Shown here in pieces: positions 7,328-9,748 of a stretch of 9,748 nt of DNA. The notes beneath the pieces are model-generated. The model saw nothing but the letters and a program-made list of their open reading frames with translations, ran no database searches and was not told the DNA's origin. Both the position numbers and the translations under genes were made by a program. Positions within the stretch are counted from its first letter, which is position 1; each line of letters starts with the position of its first letter. This DNA is from Alphaproteobacteria bacterium (lineage in GTDB: Bacteria > Pseudomonadota > Alphaproteobacteria > ATCC43930 > CGMCC-115725). The stretch lies in the NCBI GenBank assembly GCA_017353855.1, contig JAFMSA010000110.1, positions 1 to 9,748 of the forward strand, in the 5' to 3' direction.

Positions 7328-7356
7328 AAGCGCCGGCAGATGGCCCAGACGAGAAC

Positions 7357-7716
7357 CTATCCCCGGAACCATCGTCGCCACCACGGACGCCTCACATCTG
7401 AGACCTCCCCTTGCGGCACTGACGGCACGCTGCCCGCCTGGCGGTGCTTCAGCAACCATCCCGGATTATTGCGCCACTTGTCTTGCCTTTCCATCTTCCT
7501 GAGTTCTTTTTCCAGCCTCACTGCCCGTTTCCGCAATTCCTTCATTTTTATTCTGAATTGAGCGCGCGCAACGATCGCCTTCGCGCGTTCTTCTGGCGTC
7601 AGCGAGTAGATGAATTGCTGCCACTCCAGCCAATTCATCCCGAGCGTTTGTTCAAGCTTGAGTCTGTGGATCCTCATGTGCGTGATGGTAAGCGACGCAG
7701 TGCGTACCGCCGCCAC
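7357..7716 (-). CDS. Hypothetical basic, coiled-coil-like protein
   Basis: Unknown family, 119 residues from GTG 7716, or 106 from ATG 7677 (residue 14). AAGGAGG lies just upstream, but only a couple of bases from the GTG, so the true start is uncertain. An in-frame TGA just before rules out a longer form. Residues about 27-75 are strongly helical and highly charged. They start M-N-W-L-E-W-Q-Q-F-I-Y-S-L-T-P-E-E-R and continue as a Lys/Arg/Glu-rich amphipathic helix (M-K-E-L-R-K-R-A-V-R-L-E-K-E-L-R-K-M), likely a coiled coil. The tail is Trp- and Arg-rich (R-R-P-W-W-R-R-W-F-R-G). No membrane segment or signal peptide is seen. The gene converges on the 6758-7258 gene with the terminator between them, which supports both being transcribed units. 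Confidence 0.55.
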   Translation of the reverse strand: MAAVRTASLTITHMRIHRLKLEQTLGMNWLEWQQFIYSLTPEERAKAIVARAQFRIKMKELRKRAVRLEKELRKMERQDKWRNNPGWLLKHRQAGSVPSVPQGEVSDVRRPWWRRWFRG

Positions 7717-7733
7717 CTCCTCCTTTCAGTAGC

Positions 7734-7934
7734 CTAGGCCCTAGGTGTGGAACAGGACGAACCGGAGGCACTGTCGGGCGCGACGCTTGCCAACAGTAAA
7801 GTGTTCTGCGTAATGCGAGCTTTGTAGTTGATTCGTACAATTGTAGTTAATGGCTCGAGGTCTGCCTGCCGAAGAAATGCGAAGGGGCTCGATTGAACAG
7901 GGTCAAGCCAGCTCGCTATTTGTCGTATAGCCAT
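7734..7934 (-). pseudogene. Short frame starting with a second copy of the recombinase N-terminus
   Basis: From ATG 7934 the minus strand reads M-A-I-R-Q-I-A-S-W-L-D-P-V-Q-S. It aligns without gaps to the first 15 residues of the serine recombinase at 8329 (M-A-T-W-K-L-T-N-Y-L-D-P-V-Q-S), and the bases upstream are also similar. After Q-S the resemblance stops and the remaining 51 residues match nothing I know. Most likely this is the 5' stump of a second recombinase whose body was deleted. A genuine 66-residue peptide cannot be excluded. The AT-rich stretch inside it (7810-7850) contains two copies of AACTACAA (minus strand) 19 bases apart. Confidence 0.35.
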
Positions 7935-7992
7935 TGTTCGAGGCTCCATCTCGAATAGCGGTGGGCCTTCCTGATCCGAGAGCGCCGTCTCA
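7890..7992 (-). repeat. Diverged direct repeat of recombinase leader, copy B
   Basis: This is copy B of a roughly 105-110 bp repeat in the same orientation as copy A at 8285-8396. The best-conserved core (7890-7954) holds TCGAG-N7-CTCGA, an ATG, and codons ending L-D-P-V-Q-S. The portion upstream of the core is similar but needs gaps. Confidence 0.6.
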
Positions 7993-8329
7993 GGGACGCC
8001 AAGGGCAGGTCGACCGGCCACGCATCGAAAGCGCAGCGAAACATCCGGTCCATCTTCGCAGCAACAACAATGTCGCCTGGACGTACAGCCAGGAGGAGCT
8101 TCGCCCCTTCCTGGCGTTGAACGAGCGGCCTCGAACCCGACACACCGGCATCGACATAGATCCGCTCAAGGCGCCAGCCGTTCTCGGCGCAACGCCCGTC
8201 GATCTTCCGCCTTTGCTCGTCCAAGCTGTTTCTAGAATCAGCCTCGGAGTTGACCCGAGCATACCCCCAGACACGGGGGCCGGCCGATTGGACCGGGTCG
8301 AGGTAATTCGTCAGCTTCCATGTCGCCAT
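7916..8329 (-). pseudogene. Serine recombinase (resolvase/invertase N-terminal domain), truncated, catalytic Ser replaced
   Basis: The 137-residue frame starts at ATG 8329. Residues about 19-105 are a resolvase-type catalytic domain: V-W-G-Y-A-R-V (20-26), L-D-E-Q-R-R-K-I, E-R-I-Y-V-D-A-G-V-S-G-S, A-K-L-L-L-A-V-R-P-G-D-I-V-V-A, and K-M-D-R-M-F-R, which holds the conserved Asp-Arg pair. Family members cut and rejoin DNA through a Ser in Y-x-R-V-S; here that position is Asn27, followed by Ser28, which would remove or misplace the nucleophile. After F-D-A (about residue 105) similarity ends. The remaining 32 residues are unrelated, and the oligomerisation helix and DNA-binding part are missing. 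The truncation point lies next to the second copy of the gene's own leader. Expected original role: transposition or site-specific inversion or integration of a mobile element. Now almost certainly inactive. Confidence 0.8.
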
Positions 8330-8396
8330 GGTTTCGAGGCCCTATCTCGAGGTAATAGTGAGAGACGGCGCTCTCTTGGCCCGAGGGCGGGCGTCT
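8285..8396 (-). repeat. Direct repeat of recombinase leader, copy A
   Basis: This is the leader and first codons of the serine recombinase, similar to 7890-7992. Both contain the inverted pair TCGAG-N7-CTCGA ending a few bases before the ATG. In copy A it spans 8334-8350. This could be an operator or a recombinase binding site (inference). Confidence 0.6.
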
Positions 8397-8661
8397 CGCT
8401 AGCGGACATAGGCGGTCGTTGTCAGATTGGTCTGATAATTCACGCCAAATTATTGATGTCTCCGTCTATCGAAAGGGGACGCCGGGAGCGCGGTGTCCGG
8501 GGGCTTATTCAATCCCGGTGGCGAGCGGATCAACAGCCGCCGCGGAAGGCGTACCTGTAAATTCAAAGATACATACCAGGGACATCGATAACCTCCCATC
8601 CCCGGAGTCCTACGCAACGTTCACGGGTTGATATGTATCTTTCGCGAAAACAAACCTACGA
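8397..8661. other. Stretch without a gene, containing an 11-bp inverted repeat
   Basis: No frame with recognisable content was found between the recombinase leader and the pentapeptide remnant. It is locally less GC-rich (8425-8455, 8560-8580, 8625-8655) and would be a plausible place for promoters of either flanking remnant, but I see no convincing -35/-10 pair. Confidence 0.35.
8565..8642. repeat. Perfect 11-bp inverted repeat (AAAGATACATA) 56 bp apart
   Basis: AAAGATACATA at 8565-8575 and TATGTATCTTT at 8632-8642 are exact reverse complements around a 56-base spacer. It could be the ends of a very small element, paired regulator sites, or a long hairpin. There is no obvious target-site duplication. 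Confidence 0.5.
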
Positions 8662-9111
8662 GTGTTCTACCCACCCGCGGTAGATATCTTCAAGACACCG
8701 CAGCCGCGTCGACCCTGCTGTCACACAGGTCTGCCTGCTGGACGAAGAACAAATGCTGCGGCCGCCGAGATCGACATCAGTGGGTCAAACCTGCATGATC
8801 TCAACCCTGAGCCGCATCGATCTGATGGATGTCAGCTTGCTGGATGGCAGCCTCATCGCCGACCAGCTGACAGGCGCCAATCTGAGCAATAGCAATCTGC
8901 AGGGTGCAGGGGCCTGCAGAAAGCCAATCTCTCCCACGCCGATCTAGCCGGGGTCAGCCTGATCGGCTCAGCCCCGCAGGGTGCCGATCTGCAGGGAGCC
9001 CTACCAACGCCAACCGTGCATCGCCGGCAGAGAGAACAATGTGCCGCCCGCGGGCTTTTGTGTGATAGGCTCGCCACGCCGTGCCGATCATACGGCGGCA
9101 CGGCTACCTGA
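8662..9111 (+). pseudogene. Pentapeptide-repeat protein, broken by two homopolymer indels
   Basis: Three consecutive pieces, moving from one frame to the next and back, encode pentapeptide repeats (pattern A-D/N-L-x-x). Piece one (to about 8806) gives I-S-G-S-N-L-H-D-L-N. Piece two (8807 to about 8908) gives S-R-I-D-L, M-D-V-S-L, L-D-G-S-L, I-A-D-Q-L, T-G-A-N-L, S-N-S-N-L. Piece three (from 8914) gives Q-K-A-N-L, S-H-A-D-L, A-G-V-S-L, then G-A-D-L-Q-G-A. Removing one C from the CCC at 8805-8807 and two Gs from the GGGG at 8909-8912 restores about 14 unbroken repeats in one frame from GTG 8662 to TGA 9109-9111. Such proteins fold as a right-handed quadrilateral beta-helix; some mimic DNA, but most have no known job. 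The start is uncertain and no good ribosome binding site is seen. The terminator directly after the stop supports this gene end. Confidence 0.75.
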
Positions 9112-9115
9112 CCCT

Positions 9116-9152
9116 CGCCGCCGGGCTTCTCGGGCGCTCCGGCGGCGTTTTT
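9116..9152 (+). terminator. Strong Rho-independent terminator after the pentapeptide gene
   Basis: A perfect 9-bp GC stem (CGCCGCCGG at 9116-9124 with CCGGCGGCG at 9139-9147) with a 14-base loop is followed directly by TTTTT (9148-9152). It starts four bases after the TGA of the pentapeptide-repeat frame, as expected for its own terminator. Confidence 0.85.
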
Positions 9153-9425
9153 CTGCTAGCTTGCTCCCTGGCTTCCACGGGGCATCTGCCAACGGCAAGC
9201 AGGAAAGTGGAAGCATGCCGGAAGCAATCGTATTCGCTGTCACAGCTGGGCTGGAGGCTCCTCTGCCCCCTAGCCGAGCCGGCCGGGAACGGCTTCGCCA
9301 ACGGGCGGCGGGCAATGCCCGCTATCTTTACACGGCGGTCATCAACAGTTAACGACGGCGGTGCGCGCCGGATTAAACTTCAGTTAAATCTTAGGGTTTA
9401 GTACCTGCGGCCTTCACTGATTAAG
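9153..9425. other. Stretch without a supported gene
   Basis: Open frames here (one up to 9352, one up to 9401) show no family features and run through the terminator, so I do not call them. A 6-bp hairpin (GCGGGC-AAT-GCCCGC, 9308-9322) and two CAGTTAA copies (near 9345 and 9383) lie in the AT-richer part, which may carry the promoter of the last gene. Confidence 0.35.
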
Positions 9426-9452
9426 CGAGCCCTGCAACGGCAGGCTCGGTTT
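9426..9452 (+). terminator. Terminator-like hairpin upstream of the last gene
   Basis: CGAGCCCTGC (9426-9435) pairs with GCAGGCTCG (9440-9448) with one bulged C and an AACG loop, followed by G and TTT. The T-run is short, so it may be a weak terminator or a structure in the leader of the gene that starts 22 bases later. Confidence 0.5.
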
Positions 9453-9473
9453 GTGGCCTCACTTGGGCTTTGA

Positions 9474-9680
9474 ATGGACTTGCACCTTACCGACGACCAG
9501 GTCGAACTCCTGGTCAAGGAGCTCGACCGCATCATCAAAGGGGTCCGTTACCCTTTCTTGCCAAGGGTTCAGGCGCTGCGCGCGATCCGCACGATGTTGA
9601 AGCCTTACCCCGAGCGCCGGCGGGCGCCGCCGCGGTACGCCGAGCCACCGAGTAGGGGCCGATATCGCAGGCGGGGGTAA
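9474..9680 (+). CDS. Small conserved-type hypothetical protein
   Basis: A 68-residue protein resembling short uncharacterised proteins common in Rhizobiales (recalled resemblance, not searched). The N-terminal half is an amphipathic helical segment, L-T-D-D-Q-V-E-L-L-V-K-E-L-D-R-I-I, followed by R-Y-P-F-L-P-R and a second helix, Q-A-L-R-A-I-R-T-M-L-K-P. The tail from residue about 46 is rich in Pro and Arg and probably disordered. No membrane segment, signal peptide or catalytic motif. The ATG at 9474 fits the start of the helix, but the upstream bases (CTTGGGCTTTGA) hold no good ribosome binding site. Function unknown. Confidence 0.7.
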   Translation: MDLHLTDDQVELLVKELDRIIKGVRYPFLPRVQALRAIRTMLKPYPERRRAPPRYAEPPSRGRYRRRG

Positions 9681-9698
9681 AGGGATATCGGATCGCAG

Positions 9699-9720
9699 CG
9701 CTGCCTCGATTATGGCAGCG
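9699..9720. repeat. Small perfect hairpin after the last gene
   Basis: CGCTGCC (9699-9705) and GGCAGCG (9714-9720) form a 7-bp stem with an 8-base loop, 19 bases after the preceding stop. There is no T-run, so it is not a standard terminator. Confidence 0.4.
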
Positions 9721-9748
9721 GACTGTCGACCCTTATGTGTGCGGGGCG

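Noticed and set aside
7733..7745. Two CCTAGG hexamers separated by one base
   Set aside because: CTAG-containing sites are rare, but a pair of hexamers without flanking duplication is not enough to call an insertion scar.
9081..9401. 106-residue plus-strand frame with a lipoprotein-like L-L-A-C-S segment
   Set aside because: It overlaps the pentapeptide gene end and reads straight through the strong terminator at 9116-9152. It has no ribosome binding site and no family features.

Overview
The base composition (high GC, strong G/C preference at third codon positions) and several protein types suggest an alphaproteobacterial chromosome, probably Rhizobiales (Bradyrhizobium-like). The taxon is inferred from general familiarity; no rRNA or other marker gene is present. 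No tRNA, rRNA or CRISPR array was seen.

Layout. 1-606 is the C-terminal part of an MFS transporter that begins before the window. 607-1341 holds no gene I can support. 1342-3858 is an intact P-type ATPase of 838 residues with every catalytic motif, a PEEFP motif in membrane segment 4 and unknown cargo. Just behind it, 3913-4293 is a broken dedA-family membrane protein gene. Its N-terminal and C-terminal pieces are on the plus strand, but the internal piece lies inverted on the minus strand. 4497-4745 is a small frameshifted gene of unknown function. It is followed after 15 nt by an intact TIM-barrel amidohydrolase (4761-5882), whose last 27 nt are imperfectly repeated just after the stop.

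5883-9473 is a graveyard of accessory DNA. It contains a frameshifted tyrosine integrase (minus, about 6058-6400), an unknown gene (6758-7258, plus), a bidirectional-looking terminator (7296-7327), an unknown helical basic protein (7357-7716, minus), and a truncated serine recombinase whose catalytic Ser position reads Asn (7916-8329, minus). A second, diverged copy of the recombinase leader and first 15 codons lies at 7890-7992. A pentapeptide-repeat gene broken by two homopolymer indels (8662-9111, plus) ends directly before a strong terminator. The window closes with a small Arg-rich conserved-type protein (9474-9680).

How they fit together. The intact genes (ATPase, amidohydrolase, transporter) look like ordinary metabolic or transport functions. 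Between and after them lie two kinds of recombinase remnant, an internally inverted gene, partial duplications and several frameshifted genes. This points to a former mobile-element insertion region that is decaying. The long genes are uninterrupted, so the breaks are less likely to be general sequencing error, although read-level checking would settle this. I do not see a coherent new defence or biosynthetic system. The most unusual items are the internal inversion in dedA and the duplicated recombinase leader.
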